A DNA stretch of 64,000 nt from Prevotellaceae bacterium (GCA_031262785.1 JAISHB010000064.1:1-64000); one strand, 5' to 3'; shown: positions 8,948 through 19,385, numbered from the stretch's first letter. Numbers and translations: made by a program. The notes: generated from the sequence alone by a model not told the origin.

Positions 8948-10531
8948 TTATTTCCCAAATTTTTCCGTTAAGTTCCTGCCCTCACCGTCCTGCGCCACCA
9001 GCAGATAAAAACCGGAAGGAAGCTGACCCACGCTCATCGTAAACCGGTGGGCGTCTTTGTTTTCTACGGGTACGGAAAGGAGCAGGCGTCCGTCGATGCT
9101 CCACACATTGACGCGAACCGGCGCAAATGCGTCCGGACATAGAATCGCTATCTCCTCCTTCTGCGGCCGGGAGAGGATGCGCATGCGGGTAGCGGCCTGC
9201 GCCGGGGAGGTTGTGCCGGTGGAGGTATCGAGCCGGAGGAAGGTCACGATGGGATTGTGGTCGGAACAGCGATACATATTGTTCGCTTGCACGCCGCTGC
9301 TGCCGATGTCCAGACGCGAGGGCTCGTCGGCATTGATGCGGAAAGGAACGGCGCGAAGCACTTGCGTATCGAGCGAAGCGGTGGTGAGCGAATGGTCGAG
9401 ATAACCCACCGCGTAGCTGTTGTTGCTGTAATAGGCGTAGCTGTATTCATTGGGCGCGTAGCGCTGCAACTGATTCACCAGCGCACCGCTCCGGGTTAGC
9501 AGCCGCACGGGATCTTCCTGCGAATAGGCATTTAAATCTCCCACCAGTAGCACGTCGGGGTCGTCGTAAACGGTGCAGATGGTTTGAAGAAACTTCAGCG
9601 TGGCCTCGGCCTCCTGCACGCGGCGCGGATTGTAGGCGCCCTGTCCGTCGCCTTTGTCTTGGTAGGCGTCGGGCACATTGGTGCCCGCTTTCGATTTCCA
9701 ATGATTCATGCAAACGATGAAGCGCTCGTCGTTGGCACGCAGGCGAAAGCCCAGCGCCACTTTTCGCTGCGGCAGGTAGTTGGAGGCCAACTTGTTCTGG
9801 GTGATGGTGCCAACGGGGGCAACCACGGCGTTGTTGTATAAGAAACAACACATGCCGGTGCGGTTGTCGTCGTAGGCTTCGGTGCGGTAATCGTCGGCGG
9901 GAAACAACTGGTTGAGCTTCGTACAGAGATTTTCCAGCGCCAAGATGCCTTCCACTTCGCACACGGCATAAATATCGGCATGCAACGCCTCGAAGGCGGC
10001 CAGCAGTTTCTGCGCTTTCACCTGGTAAGAGAGTGAGTCGGCATTGAAATGTTCCAGGTTGAAGCTGACCACCTTGAGGTTGCTCCCTTCCTGTTCGCAG
10101 CTGGTTGGGCGGGGGTTTCCGACCAATTGCGGGGCGCGGGTGAGCGTCAGGGTGTACCTGTCGCCGCTCTGTCGGAGCGTTCCGGTGAGTGAGGTGGCTG
10201 TTTGTCCGATGCGACACGTCCCGTCGGCATCGGTGAAGGAGAAGTTGCCCCGACGTACAAAAAGTTGATTGGCCGCATTGGCGGCATTTTGCTGTTCAAA
10301 CATCGCGGCGGAAGGAAGATGTTTCTCGGTGGGCGTCCACAGGGTACCCGCCGAGAAGGTGACCGAACCGGAGGCAAAGCTGTAGTTGTTGGTCAGCGTC
10401 AGGGTGTTGGTGATGGTCACGGTTTTTCCGTCGAGCGCACCGGTGCGGAAATCGTCGGGAAACACTACCGGCTGTTGCGCTGCGGCCGAAGCGGTAAACA
10501 GCAGCAGCAGAAAAAGGCGAAACGGCTTCAT
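8948..10531 (-). CDS. Secreted endonuclease/exonuclease/phosphatase protein with T9SS type A-like sorting domain
   Basis: Signal peptide; LKVVSFNLEHF, VLLVGDLNAYSQEDPV, CSDHNPIVTFL; C-terminus VNVWSIDGRLLLSV...LPSGFYLLVAQDGEGRNLTEKFGK. Confidence 0.85.
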   Translation of the reverse strand: MKPFRLFLLLLFTASAAAQQPVVFPDDFRTGALDGKTVTITNTLTLTNNYSFASGSVTFSAGTLWTPTEKHLPSAAMFEQQNAANAANQLFVRRGNFSFTDADGTCRIGQTATSLTGTLRQSGDRYTLTLTRAPQLVGNPRPTSCEQEGSNLKVVSFNLEHFNADSLSYQVKAQKLLAAFEALHADIYAVCEVEGILALENLCTKLNQLFPADDYRTEAYDDNRTGMCCFLYNNAVVAPVGTITQNKLASNYLPQRKVALGFRLRANDERFIVCMNHWKSKAGTNVPDAYQDKGDGQGAYNPRRVQEAEATLKFLQTICTVYDDPDVLLVGDLNAYSQEDPVRLLTRSGALVNQLQRYAPNEYSYAYYSNNSYAVGYLDHSLTTASLDTQVLRAVPFRINADEPSRLDIGSSGVQANNMYRCSDHNPIVTFLRLDTSTGTTSPAQAATRMRILSRPQKEEIAILCPDAFAPVRVNVWSIDGRLLLSVPVENKDAHRFTMSVGQLPSGFYLLVAQDGEGRNLTEKFGK

Positions 10532-11634
10532 CGATACTTGAGTTCCATTAACACCGGATTGTGATCGCTGCACAGCTCCATGTTCGGCGAGTAGTAGCGG
10601 CAGCCTTCCAATGAAGCGCTGTGAAAGATGTAGTCGATGCGCATCAACCGTTTGAAGTAACGATAGGTGTACATGTATCCCTGTCCGGCGGTTCGGAATC
10701 CATCTTCGAGCAGCGCGTGCAGCTGCCGGTAGGTATAGGAATCGGGTAGCGAGTTCAAATCACCGCACAGCACCACCGGATAGCGGCTCTCCTCGACTAA
10801 TCGGCACAGTTCGCGGGTTTGCCGGGCACGTTTAAGGAAGTTGTCGTGCAGTGTACCGATGGCCGATTGCACGGCACGGGCTTCCCGGCGCGTATCGTCG
10901 GTGGCCATCTCGCGTGCCCAGCGTCGTTTGTTCTGATTGAAGGCGGTGGTTTGCAGGTGATTGTTCAGCAGGCGAAGGGTATCGGTGCCCAACACTACAT
11001 CGCACTGCAGGCTGCAGTTGACACTCCCGTCATACCGAATAAATCGGGCACCCGTCAGCGGATAGCGACTAAACAAGGCGATGGGCAGCGTACCTTTGAG
11101 CGAATCGCCCGACAGCAAGGCATACTCCCAGTGTGCAAAGACGCGACGCAGGCTATCCATGGGATAGTATTGGTTGGCGGCAAACTCTTGGAAGCAAAGG
11201 ATGTCCGTCCCCTGGTCCCGGAGATAGGCGGCCAGCTTTTTGGCCGAATAGCCCGTGATTTCACTGCCGAATCCCTGCACGTTGTAGGTCGCTACTTTCA
11301 AATAGCCGTCGGGAGTGGTGGAGGTGGCGTGCGTGGCGGGTATCCCGTCGGTGAAGTTGATTTGAAACACGGCCGCCACAAAGTTCCAGTTGCACAGGAT
11401 GGCAACCAGCGAGACCACTGCCCAGCGCCGTCGGCGCCCGAAGAGCCAACACACGAGCACGAGCAGATTCATCAGGAGCAACACCGGAATGAGCAATCCC
11501 AATGCCGGCATATAAAAAGAGGTGGCCGGATCGTAGCGGCCGGCAAAAGAGGCGGCCACGGTAATCAACCCCAATACCCAGGTTAGGAGGACGGGAATGG
11601 CGCGGCCAATGGATTTGAGTTCGGTGGTTCCCAT
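10528..11634 (-). CDS. Membrane-anchored endonuclease/exonuclease/phosphatase family protein
   Basis: N-terminal TM helices; LKVATYNVQGF, VLCGDLNSLPDS, SDHNPVLMEL. Confidence 0.9.
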   Translation of the reverse strand: MGTTELKSIGRAIPVLLTWVLGLITVAASFAGRYDPATSFYMPALGLLIPVLLLMNLLVLVCWLFGRRRRWAVVSLVAILCNWNFVAAVFQINFTDGIPATHATSTTPDGYLKVATYNVQGFGSEITGYSAKKLAAYLRDQGTDILCFQEFAANQYYPMDSLRRVFAHWEYALLSGDSLKGTLPIALFSRYPLTGARFIRYDGSVNCSLQCDVVLGTDTLRLLNNHLQTTAFNQNKRRWAREMATDDTRREARAVQSAIGTLHDNFLKRARQTRELCRLVEESRYPVVLCGDLNSLPDSYTYRQLHALLEDGFRTAGQGYMYTYRYFKRLMRIDYIFHSASLEGCRYYSPNMELCSDHNPVLMELKYR

Positions 11635-11645
11635 CGTTTGGCGTG

Positions 11646-12608
11646 CTATTTAGGGGTAACGGTGTGAATGGGTGCGCCGGCCAGATAGGCTTTCAGGTTT
11701 TCGAGGGCTATTTGCATCAATCGTTGACGCGCTTCGTAGGTAGCCCAGGCAATGTGCGGGGTGATGTAGCAATTTTTGGCGGTGAGCAACGGATTGTCGG
11801 GGCGCGGCGGTTCGTGCGAGAGCACATCCAAACCGGCGGCATAGAGCTGTCCGCGGTTCAGGGCGTCGGCCAAGTCTTGTTCGTTGATGAGGCCGCCGCG
11901 TCCGGTGTTGATCAGAATCGAGGTGGGTTTCATCAGCGCCAGGCGTCGGGCGTTGACCAATTCGCGGGTCTGTTCGTTTAGCGGACAGTGCAGACTAATC
12001 ACATCACACTCGTGAAAGAGCTGGTCGAGTTCCATCTTCTTGATTTCGGGAGGTAGTTGCAGGCGCGACTTGGAGGTGTACGCCCATATTTTCATGCCGA
12101 AGCCCAAACCGGCGCGTGCCACATTGAAGCCTATCTGTCCCAAGCCTACAATGCCCATTTTCTTACCCAACAATTCAACCAGTGGCGTATCGCGGAAACA
12201 AAAGTCTTTGCTGGTAGTCCATCGTCCGCGATGTACCTCGTCGCTGTGATGCTTTACCTGCTGGGTGATGTTCAGGATGTGCGCAAAAACCATCTGCCCC
12301 ACCGAGGGTGTGCTGTAGGCCGGAATGTTGGTCACTACAATTCCCCGCTCGCGGGCGGCATCCATATCCACCACATTATAGCCCGTGGCCAGTACACCTA
12401 TATATTGCAGGTTGGGAGAAGCCTCTATGGCTTCGCGACGAATCGGGGTTTTGTTGGTGAGTATTGCTTGGGCGTCGGCAATACGATCGATCACTTCGGA
12501 AGGGGCTGTGCGGTCGTAAATAACACACGTTCCCAGTTCCTTCATTTTTTCCCAGCTCAGATCGCCCGGGTTGGCGGCATAGCCGTCAAGAACTACAATC
12601 TTTTTCAT
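11646..12608 (-). CDS. D-2-hydroxyacid dehydrogenase
   Basis: GKKMGIVGLGQIG, NTGRGGLINEQDL, DVLSHEPP motifs; start set at MKKIVVLDGYAANPGDLSW. Confidence 0.9.
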   Translation of the reverse strand: MKKIVVLDGYAANPGDLSWEKMKELGTCVIYDRTAPSEVIDRIADAQAILTNKTPIRREAIEASPNLQYIGVLATGYNVVDMDAARERGIVVTNIPAYSTPSVGQMVFAHILNITQQVKHHSDEVHRGRWTTSKDFCFRDTPLVELLGKKMGIVGLGQIGFNVARAGLGFGMKIWAYTSKSRLQLPPEIKKMELDQLFHECDVISLHCPLNEQTRELVNARRLALMKPTSILINTGRGGLINEQDLADALNRGQLYAAGLDVLSHEPPRPDNPLLTAKNCYITPHIAWATYEARQRLMQIALENLKAYLAGAPIHTVTPK

Positions 12609-12662
12609 GATGATGCAATTGAAATGATGAGGCAAAAGTAAATGAAATTGTTGAGCCGCCAC

Positions 12663-14087
12663 TCAGTCGGTACGCTTTTTTTCTGCTTCGTAGCAGCCCG
12701 CATCGGGTGCTGTGTCGGCCAGGCGCGAATTACCTCGACGGTCGAGCGGATAAGCGAGGGCATCTTCGGGTCTGCCCAGGTCGATGGCGGCCGAACCTTC
12801 GGTGGGCGTGAAGTCGTATTGTTGCGTGCGGACGTCGAGCAAGCGAAAAGCGTCGTCGCGTTTCCACACCACGCCCACGATGTGGTCGTTCTCTTCGGCG
12901 ATGGAGTTAATCAGGCAGTGCGAGAAGTAGTAGTTGAAGGGGGCGTCGGCGTCCTGGTCGCGACTGACGCTGATTTCGTCGGTACCGGAGCCTTCGATCA
13001 GGCAATTGCGGAAGATAGCCGCCTCGAGCCGGTTGCCCAACAACAGGGTGACTCCCTTGCGGATATCCCAGCTGAAGAAGTTGGCCAGCGAACAGTGCAC
13101 AAAGGTGTAGTCACCGCCCCAAAGTGCTACGCAATGGGTGCCGGCATTGCTGATTTCACTGTTGGTGATGAGTGCTTGGCAAGCGGTCAGTTCCAAGGCG
13201 GTGCCGGCGATTTGGCGTATGAGGCTGTTTTGGAGTGTGAGCTTGCGCTGTGCCGTACCGGTGGAGTCGCATCGAATGCCAAACTGGCCGCCGTGCACGT
13301 CGACGCAGGTCAACCGGTTCTCGAGGCTCTCTATGTGGAACCGAATACCACCCCATTGCCCGGGCAGGCGATCGTAGGGCAGGTAGGGGAAGATGCGGTC
13401 GGTGCGGTCGCCCCGAAATAGTACGGGATGGTCTATTGTGCCTTCGGCCAGCAGACGGCCGTGCACCTCCAGTGTGGCTTTGTCGTGGAAGAAGAGGCGG
13501 GTACCTGCCGCCAGGGTGACGTTTGTCCCTGCAGCGATGACCAAGCTGTCGTATATGAGCAGCGGACGCGCCGAGGCGATGAGCGTGTCGCGGGCGAGGA
13601 CGTGTCGGCGCAGCACAACGGCATCTTGGGTGTAGGCCCACAACTTCATCTCTTGGCGGATGCCGTTCAACTCGAAGACGACGGAGTCTCTGACTAATGT
13701 GACTAAGTCGTCGCCGTGTGCCGGAAAGGTTCCCTCCACAAACAGATAGAGACTGTCTTCGGCAGCCAGCTCCACGTCGGTGAAGCGAGTGCCGGGGATG
13801 CCGTCGAGGTTGATGCGGAAGCCTGATTTTTCCCCGTCGGCCAATGACACGGAAGAGAGCAACAGCTTTCGGGGGTGGGGGTTGTAGACTTTGAGGGTGT
13901 AGGTGGGCGTGGGTGGGTCGGTTAGCACGGTGTCCATCCGCAAAGTGTCGGCCGAGAAGCGTAAACGCAACGACGGGTCGTCGCTGAAATCGTCGGAGGT
14001 ATCGCAACTCGCGGCGGCAATCATCATCATCAGCAGCGCGAGCAGCAGGCTCGCCGACGACCTAAGGGGGAGGATGTTCACAGGCAT
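12663..14087 (-). CDS. Lipoprotein with parallel beta-helix-like repeats
   Basis: Lipobox-like AAASCD; repeated IRCDSTGTAQRKLTLQNSLIRQIAGTALELTACQALITNSEISNAGTH pattern. Confidence 0.6.
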   Translation of the reverse strand: MPVNILPLRSSASLLLALLMMMIAAASCDTSDDFSDDPSLRLRFSADTLRMDTVLTDPPTPTYTLKVYNPHPRKLLLSSVSLADGEKSGFRINLDGIPGTRFTDVELAAEDSLYLFVEGTFPAHGDDLVTLVRDSVVFELNGIRQEMKLWAYTQDAVVLRRHVLARDTLIASARPLLIYDSLVIAAGTNVTLAAGTRLFFHDKATLEVHGRLLAEGTIDHPVLFRGDRTDRIFPYLPYDRLPGQWGGIRFHIESLENRLTCVDVHGGQFGIRCDSTGTAQRKLTLQNSLIRQIAGTALELTACQALITNSEISNAGTHCVALWGGDYTFVHCSLANFFSWDIRKGVTLLLGNRLEAAIFRNCLIEGSGTDEISVSRDQDADAPFNYYFSHCLINSIAEENDHIVGVVWKRDDAFRLLDVRTQQYDFTPTEGSAAIDLGRPEDALAYPLDRRGNSRLADTAPDAGCYEAEKKRTD

Positions 14088-14225
14088 GTGTTGGAACGGG
14101 GTTTTACTCTATAAACGACCGGTGCGCCCTATTATTGCCTGCGAAACAGGGCGCATCGGCTTGCATAGCAGCGCACTTTGCCCTATCTTTGCGCTGTTTT
14201 TATCAATCGAAAATTAAACCCGCGA

Positions 14226-15887
14226 ATGGAAACCCATACCCGATTTATTGAATATATCGAACGAAGCATCGTTGCCCATTGGGATCTGAATGCGCTGACC
14301 GACTACCGGGGAGTTACCCTTCAATACAAAGACGTTGCTCGTAAAATTGCCAAATTCCACCTCACGTTTGAAGCCGCCGGCATCCTCCCGGGCGACAAGA
14401 TAGCCCTTTGCGGCCGTAACAGTGCCCACTGGGCGGTGGGGTTCCTTGCCAGCCTCACGTACGGGGCGGTGGCCGTACCCATCCTCCATGAATTTAAGCC
14501 GGACAATGTCCACAACATTGTCAACCACTCCGAGGCCAAACTGCTGCTGGTGGGCGATCAGGTGTGGGAAAACCTGAACGAAGAGGCGATGCCCGCCTTG
14601 ATGGGCGTACTGCTCTTGCCCGATTTCTCGCTGAAGGTTTGCCGCAACCCGCGCCTGCAGGAGGCCTATGACCAGCGCAACGTGCTGTATGGGCGCCGCT
14701 ATCCCAAAAACTTCCGTCCCGAACACATCACCTATCGTCGGGATGAGCCGGAGGAGGCGGCCGTTATCAACTACACCTCCGGAACCACCGGATATTCCAA
14801 GGGAGTGATGCTGCCCTACCGCAGCTTGGCCTCGAATGTGGCCTACTGCCAAGAGATGTTGCGCGTGCGCGCCGGCGACACGATGGTGGCGATGCTGCCC
14901 ATGGGGCATGTGTTCGGCATGACGTACGATTTCCTCTACGGATTTGCTGTCGGCGCCCATCTGTACTTCCTCACGCGCATGCCCAGCCCCAAAATCATCG
15001 CCCAATCCTTTGCGGAGATCCGCCCGAGGGTGATTTCGTGTGTACCCCTCATCGTGGAGAAGATTATTAAGAAAAACATCCTGCCCCGCATCGACAACCG
15101 GCTGGGCAAACTGCTGCTCAAGCTGCCCGTCATCAGCGATCGGCTCAAGGCACAAGCCCGCTTGGAAGCGATGAACATCTTCGGGGGCAACTTCGACGAG
15201 ATTGTTATCGGCGGCGCCCCCTTGAATGCCGAGGTGGAACGGTTCCTCAAGCAGATTGGCTGCCCCTACACCGTGGGTGACGGTATGACCGAGTGTGGCC
15301 CCATCATCTGCTCGGCGCGTTGGGAAGAATTGAAGCAACATTCGTGCGGACGCGCCGCCACCGGCATGCAGGTGCGGGTGGATTCGCCCGATCCGCAGCA
15401 CATCCCGGGTGAATTGCGCTGCCGCGGCGTCAATGTGATGCTGGGTTATTACAAAGAGCCGGAAATCACTGCCGAAACGATTGATGCCGAAGGGTGGTTG
15501 CACACGGGCGACCTCGCCACCATCGACACCGATGGTTTTGTGACGCTTCGGGGGCGCTCGAAGAACCTGCTGCTGACCTCCGGGGGGCAAAACATCTATC
15601 CCGAAGAGATTGAGAGCCAGCTCAACAACCTGCCCTACGTCTCCGAGTCGCTGATTGTGCTGCAACAGGAGAAAGTGGTGGCCTTGATTTATCCCGACTT
15701 TGAAGAAGCGTTTGCCAACGGCCTGGGACAGGCCGACATCGAGCGCGTTATGGACCACAACCGCACCGAACTCAACCGGCAGCTGCCTGCCTATTGCCAG
15801 ATTGCCAAGGTGAAAATCTACTTTGAAGAGTTTGAGAAGACCGCCAAGAAGTCTATCAAGCGGTTTATGTATCAAGAGGCGCTATAG
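14226..15887 (+). CDS. AMP-binding protein (long-chain acyl-CoA ligase-like)
   Basis: NYTSGTTGYSKGVMLPYR, GWLHTGDLATIDTDGFVTLRGRSKNL. Confidence 0.92.
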   Translation: METHTRFIEYIERSIVAHWDLNALTDYRGVTLQYKDVARKIAKFHLTFEAAGILPGDKIALCGRNSAHWAVGFLASLTYGAVAVPILHEFKPDNVHNIVNHSEAKLLLVGDQVWENLNEEAMPALMGVLLLPDFSLKVCRNPRLQEAYDQRNVLYGRRYPKNFRPEHITYRRDEPEEAAVINYTSGTTGYSKGVMLPYRSLASNVAYCQEMLRVRAGDTMVAMLPMGHVFGMTYDFLYGFAVGAHLYFLTRMPSPKIIAQSFAEIRPRVISCVPLIVEKIIKKNILPRIDNRLGKLLLKLPVISDRLKAQARLEAMNIFGGNFDEIVIGGAPLNAEVERFLKQIGCPYTVGDGMTECGPIICSARWEELKQHSCGRAATGMQVRVDSPDPQHIPGELRCRGVNVMLGYYKEPEITAETIDAEGWLHTGDLATIDTDGFVTLRGRSKNLLLTSGGQNIYPEEIESQLNNLPYVSESLIVLQQEKVVALIYPDFEEAFANGLGQADIERVMDHNRTELNRQLPAYCQIAKVKIYFEEFEKTAKKSIKRFMYQEAL

Positions 15888-17912
15888 TCCGAAGCGCGTG
15901 CCCGTCACGCGAAACTCGGTGCGCCGGTTGATGGCGTTGCACGGCTCCTGCTGCTCTGGTGGGAGCTTTTTTATGAAATCTTCGGTCAACACATCGCCTT
16001 CATGCAGGAAGGGCGCCGCCTGCAAGGTCTGCTTGGTGACGGTTTTGGGCACACTCTCGCCGTATCCCTTGGCCGTGAGGCGTGCCGGATCGATTCCCCC
16101 CTTAATCAGGTAGCGAACCACCGCTTCGGCACGCCGTTGCGAGAGCCGCTCGTTGTAGAGGGAGTCGCCCTTGTAGTCGCAATGGGCCGACAACTCCACG
16201 GTGATGTGGCTGTTGAGCCGGAGCAGTGCAATCAGCTCGTTCAAGGCGCTCGAGGAGGCCGCTGTAAGGTCGGCACGATTGAAGGCGTAGAAGATGTTCT
16301 CGATGAGCACCGGTCGGGTGATGGAGGTGAGGGGAAACGCCAGCCGGTAGAGGGTGTCGACCTCGAGCGTGTCGCTGATCACCTCCTCTTGATGATTGAG
16401 GTAGCCGCGGGCGGAGGCCGACAGGGCGTAGCGGTGACCGGCGCGGACGGCGTGGGTGAAGCTGCCGTCGCGTTTCACCCCGAGCTTGACGAAGGTGCCG
16501 TCGTCACCTGCCACCGTAACCGTGGCCTCGCCCAGTGCCTCCCCCTCTTTATCGAAGACGGTACCGACGATGAGCTGACGGGTCTGCGGCAGCTCGAAGC
16601 TGAAGAGATGATCCCAGCCGCGGGCATCGCCGCGGTTCGACGAGAAGAAGCCGCGGTGGGGAGCGCCCGGTTCAAAGGTCATACCGAAGTCATCCGCCTG
16701 CGAATTGACCGGAAAGCGCAGATTCTCCACCTTCCAATGTCCCGAACGAAGGCTGTCGGCCTGCGCCCGGAAAATGTCCAGTCCACCCAGTCCCAAGTGT
16801 CCGTCCGAGGAGAAGTAGAGCGTGCCGTCGGGCGCAAAAGTGGGGAATTGTTCGTTGCCGGCGGTGTTGATGTCTGCTCCAAGGTTGTCGACGTAGCCAA
16901 ATCCGGTGGGGGTAAAGTTGATTCGCCACAAGTCAAGCCCGCCGAAGCCGCCGGGCATATCGGAAGTGAAGTAGAGATACCTTCCGTCGGGGCTGACGGC
17001 CGGATGGGCGAACGACGAGAGGGTGTCGGCCGTGACGGCGCATCGTTGCGGAGCGCCCCACTGGGCGCCGCTTCGCTGCGACACATAGATTTCGGCAAAG
17101 GCCGGAGCGTTGGGCAGCACGCGACAACGGGTAAAGTACAGGGTCTTGCCGTCGGGGCTGAAGCTGCAGGCTCCCTCTTCCCATTCACTGTTTACCTCCG
17201 AGTCGATGGGCTGGGGTTTTTGCCACCGTCCTTTGTCGTCACGCTTACTCTGGAAGAGATCGGCCGACTTCATGCCAGTGATGCCGTTGAGTTCGGCGCC
17301 TTTGGCCTCGTTGCGCGTCGAGGTGAAGTAGAGGAGGTCGGCATCGGCGCCCGCATACATGGGCGAATAGTCGGCACGGCGCGATTGAAACACGGTGGCG
17401 CGGCGCACCTTGTAGCGGGTGGGGTGGTTCTTCCAAGCTTGCACCGTGCGGCAGGAGGCAAGGCCGTTGTCGGCCGCGGCATGCAGGGCGGCGGCAGCCG
17501 AAGCCTTGTCGGGCGTGGCGGGAGCCGGTTGCCGTTCGAGATAGGACAGGAACGTCTGATAGTGGGGAATGGCCGCGCCATACTCGCCGTTCTTGCGGAG
17601 CGTCTCGGCCAGCTGCAGGTAGAGCACGCTATCGGGATAGTGATAGCGGGCGGCATTCAGATAGGCGGCCTTGGCGCGCAGTGTGTAGTTGATGCGGCGG
17701 TAACATTCGCCCTGCATAAAGGCCAGACGGCCGCGGGTTGCCCGCTCTTTGGGAGGCGTCTTGGCGTAGGCCGACTTGTAGTGTCGGGCGGCATCGTAAT
17801 ACTCTCCGCGTGCCAGGCTCTGCTGGGCTTCGCGCAGGTGCTTGGCGCTACCACATGCGGCCAGCAGCAGTGCAGCCAGCAGCAACAGGCAGAGAGTGTG
17901 ATGCGGTTTCAT
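15882..17912 (-). CDS. porE: PorE-like T9SS-associated OmpA-family lipoprotein
   Basis: Lipobox LLAACGS, TPR-like N-terminus, PD40-type repeats (FSPDGKTLYFTR, VSPDGRYLYFTSDMPGG), carboxypeptidase-regulatory-like domain, OmpA C-terminus (LSAHCDYKGDSLYNERLSQRRAEAVVRYL). Confidence 0.7.
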   Translation of the reverse strand: MKPHHTLCLLLLAALLLAACGSAKHLREAQQSLARGEYYDAARHYKSAYAKTPPKERATRGRLAFMQGECYRRINYTLRAKAAYLNAARYHYPDSVLYLQLAETLRKNGEYGAAIPHYQTFLSYLERQPAPATPDKASAAAALHAAADNGLASCRTVQAWKNHPTRYKVRRATVFQSRRADYSPMYAGADADLLYFTSTRNEAKGAELNGITGMKSADLFQSKRDDKGRWQKPQPIDSEVNSEWEEGACSFSPDGKTLYFTRCRVLPNAPAFAEIYVSQRSGAQWGAPQRCAVTADTLSSFAHPAVSPDGRYLYFTSDMPGGFGGLDLWRINFTPTGFGYVDNLGADINTAGNEQFPTFAPDGTLYFSSDGHLGLGGLDIFRAQADSLRSGHWKVENLRFPVNSQADDFGMTFEPGAPHRGFFSSNRGDARGWDHLFSFELPQTRQLIVGTVFDKEGEALGEATVTVAGDDGTFVKLGVKRDGSFTHAVRAGHRYALSASARGYLNHQEEVISDTLEVDTLYRLAFPLTSITRPVLIENIFYAFNRADLTAASSSALNELIALLRLNSHITVELSAHCDYKGDSLYNERLSQRRAEAVVRYLIKGGIDPARLTAKGYGESVPKTVTKQTLQAAPFLHEGDVLTEDFIKKLPPEQQEPCNAINRRTEFRVTGTRFGL

Positions 17913-18712
17913 GCGAGGATGGCTTGACGGATGTGCACCAATCGTTCGAGCAGTCCTTCGAGCCGGTCGAGTGCCAACATATTAGCCCCGTCGCTCTTGG
18001 CGCGGGCAGGATGGGGATGCGTTTCGAGGAAGAGACCGTCCACCCCGACCGCTACCCCGGCGCGGGCAATGGTTTCGATGAGTTGCGGCAGGCCTCCGCT
18101 CACGCCTGCGGCTTGGTTGGGCTGTTGCAACGAGTGGGTGCAGTCCAAAATCACCGGAAAGCCCAGCGCCTGCATCTGCGGAATCCCCCGGAAGTCGACA
18201 ATCAGGTCTTGATAGCCGAAGGTGGTGCCCCGTTCGGTGAGCAGCACGTGCGGATTGCCGGCCTCCACCACCTTTTGGGCGGCAAAGCGCATCGCCTCGG
18301 GCGAGAGAAACTGCCCTTTCTTGATGATTACCCTCTTGCCCGTGCGTGCGGCGGCCACCAGCAGGTCGGTCTGCCGGCAGAGGAAGGCGGGAATCTGCAA
18401 TACATCCACATACTCGGCAGCCCGGGCTGCCTCCTCGGCGGTGTGAATGTCGGTCACCACGGGAATACCGAAGGTCTGTCGCACCTTTTGGAGGATGCGC
18501 AGCGCCCGCTGGTCGCCAATGCCCGTGAACGAGTCGGAGCGCGAGCGGTTGGCCTTGCGGTACGACCCCTTGAAGGTGTAGGGAATCTGCAATCGTTGGG
18601 TGAGACCCACGATGTGCTCGGCAATGCGGAGCGTGGTCTCTTCGTCTTCGATGACGCAGGGGCCGGCGAAGAGAAAGAAGTTGGAAGGAGAGGCGGGGAT
18701 TGTTTGTTCCAT
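17909..18712 (-). CDS. kdsA: 3-deoxy-8-phosphooctulonate synthase
   Basis: FFLFAGPCVIEDEETTLRIAE, TFKGSYRKANRS, VILDCTHSLQQPN. Confidence 0.95.
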   Translation of the reverse strand: MEQTIPASPSNFFLFAGPCVIEDEETTLRIAEHIVGLTQRLQIPYTFKGSYRKANRSRSDSFTGIGDQRALRILQKVRQTFGIPVVTDIHTAEEAARAAEYVDVLQIPAFLCRQTDLLVAAARTGKRVIIKKGQFLSPEAMRFAAQKVVEAGNPHVLLTERGTTFGYQDLIVDFRGIPQMQALGFPVILDCTHSLQQPNQAAGVSGGLPQLIETIARAGVAVGVDGLFLETHPHPARAKSDGANMLALDRLEGLLERLVHIRQAILA

Positions 18713-18753
18713 AAGATAGCTGGGGGATTAGCGCCACAAAGGTAGCATCTTTT

Positions 18754-19197
18754 TTACCGATACCGGCGCGACAGGTAGATATAACCTCCGCCGCACGCTA
18801 TCAACAGGAACGTTCCGCCAAGGACAACCGGCAGCAGGTGGAGCTGCATCCCCAGAAAGATAATACCGCACACCACATTGAGCACCCGCACCAAACGCAC
18901 GGCCAGGAAGAGTTGTGCCCGCACATTGTACTGGGTGATGCGTACCGGAAAGCGGAACGATTTGGCCGGCAGGTTGGCACTGGCGCCCAGTGCAAGCATC
19001 ACGGTGGTTTGAACGCCCACCTGTTTGAAGAAGGTGCCTATGGAACCTATCTCATCAGACTTTAGCAAGAGGGCGAGCACCCACGTGGCAATGAGCAGCA
19101 GCAGGGCCGCTCCTTCGAGCAAACGGTCAACCGGCGCAGCCGGCTGACGCAGACCGGCAAAGGCCTGGCCTACGGTGTAATGACCTAACTTAATCAT
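18754..19197 (-). CDS. Hypothetical membrane protein
   Basis: MIKLGHYTVGQAFAG...; two or more TM segments; ATGA overlap with the upstream RHH gene. Confidence 0.65.
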   Translation of the reverse strand: MIKLGHYTVGQAFAGLRQPAAPVDRLLEGAALLLLIATWVLALLLKSDEIGSIGTFFKQVGVQTTVMLALGASANLPAKSFRFPVRITQYNVRAQLFLAVRLVRVLNVVCGIIFLGMQLHLLPVVLGGTFLLIACGGGYIYLSRRYR

Positions 19198-19361
19198 GGC
19201 TTCTTTTTCGCCCGTCCACTCTTGTGCAAGGCTTCGTTCAGGATCCATTGGATTTGTCCGTTGGTGCTGCGAAACTCATCGGCAGCCCACTTCTCAATGG
19301 CCTCCATCGTATCCGGGTCGATGCGAAGGACAAAGCTTTTGGTTGAACGCTCGTTTTTCAA
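19194..19361 (-). CDS. Arc-like ribbon-helix-helix DNA-binding protein (55 aa)
   Basis: Reverse-strand TTG-start ORF (M)KNERSTKSFVLRIDPDTMEAIEKWAADEFRSTNGQIQWILNEALHKSGRAKKKP*; absent from the ORF track. Confidence 0.75.
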   Translation of the reverse strand: MKNERSTKSFVLRIDPDTMEAIEKWAADEFRSTNGQIQWILNEALHKSGRAKKKP

Positions 19362-19385
19362 GGCGAAGGGATGTTTAAAGGGTTA

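Noticed and set aside
11646-12662. Longest start for the hydroxyacid dehydrogenase (MAAQQFHLLLPHHFNCII)
   Set aside because: Non-family N-terminal extension; MKKIVVLDGYAA at 12608 is the expected start.
14214-15875. 553-aa - strand ORF opposite the acyl-CoA ligase
   Set aside because: Antisense artefact; the + strand has canonical AMP-binding motifs.
16002-17927. 641-aa + strand ORF antisense to the PorE-like gene
   Set aside because: Compositional shadow ORF in GC-rich DNA; the minus-strand translation has coherent TPR/PD40/OmpA domains.
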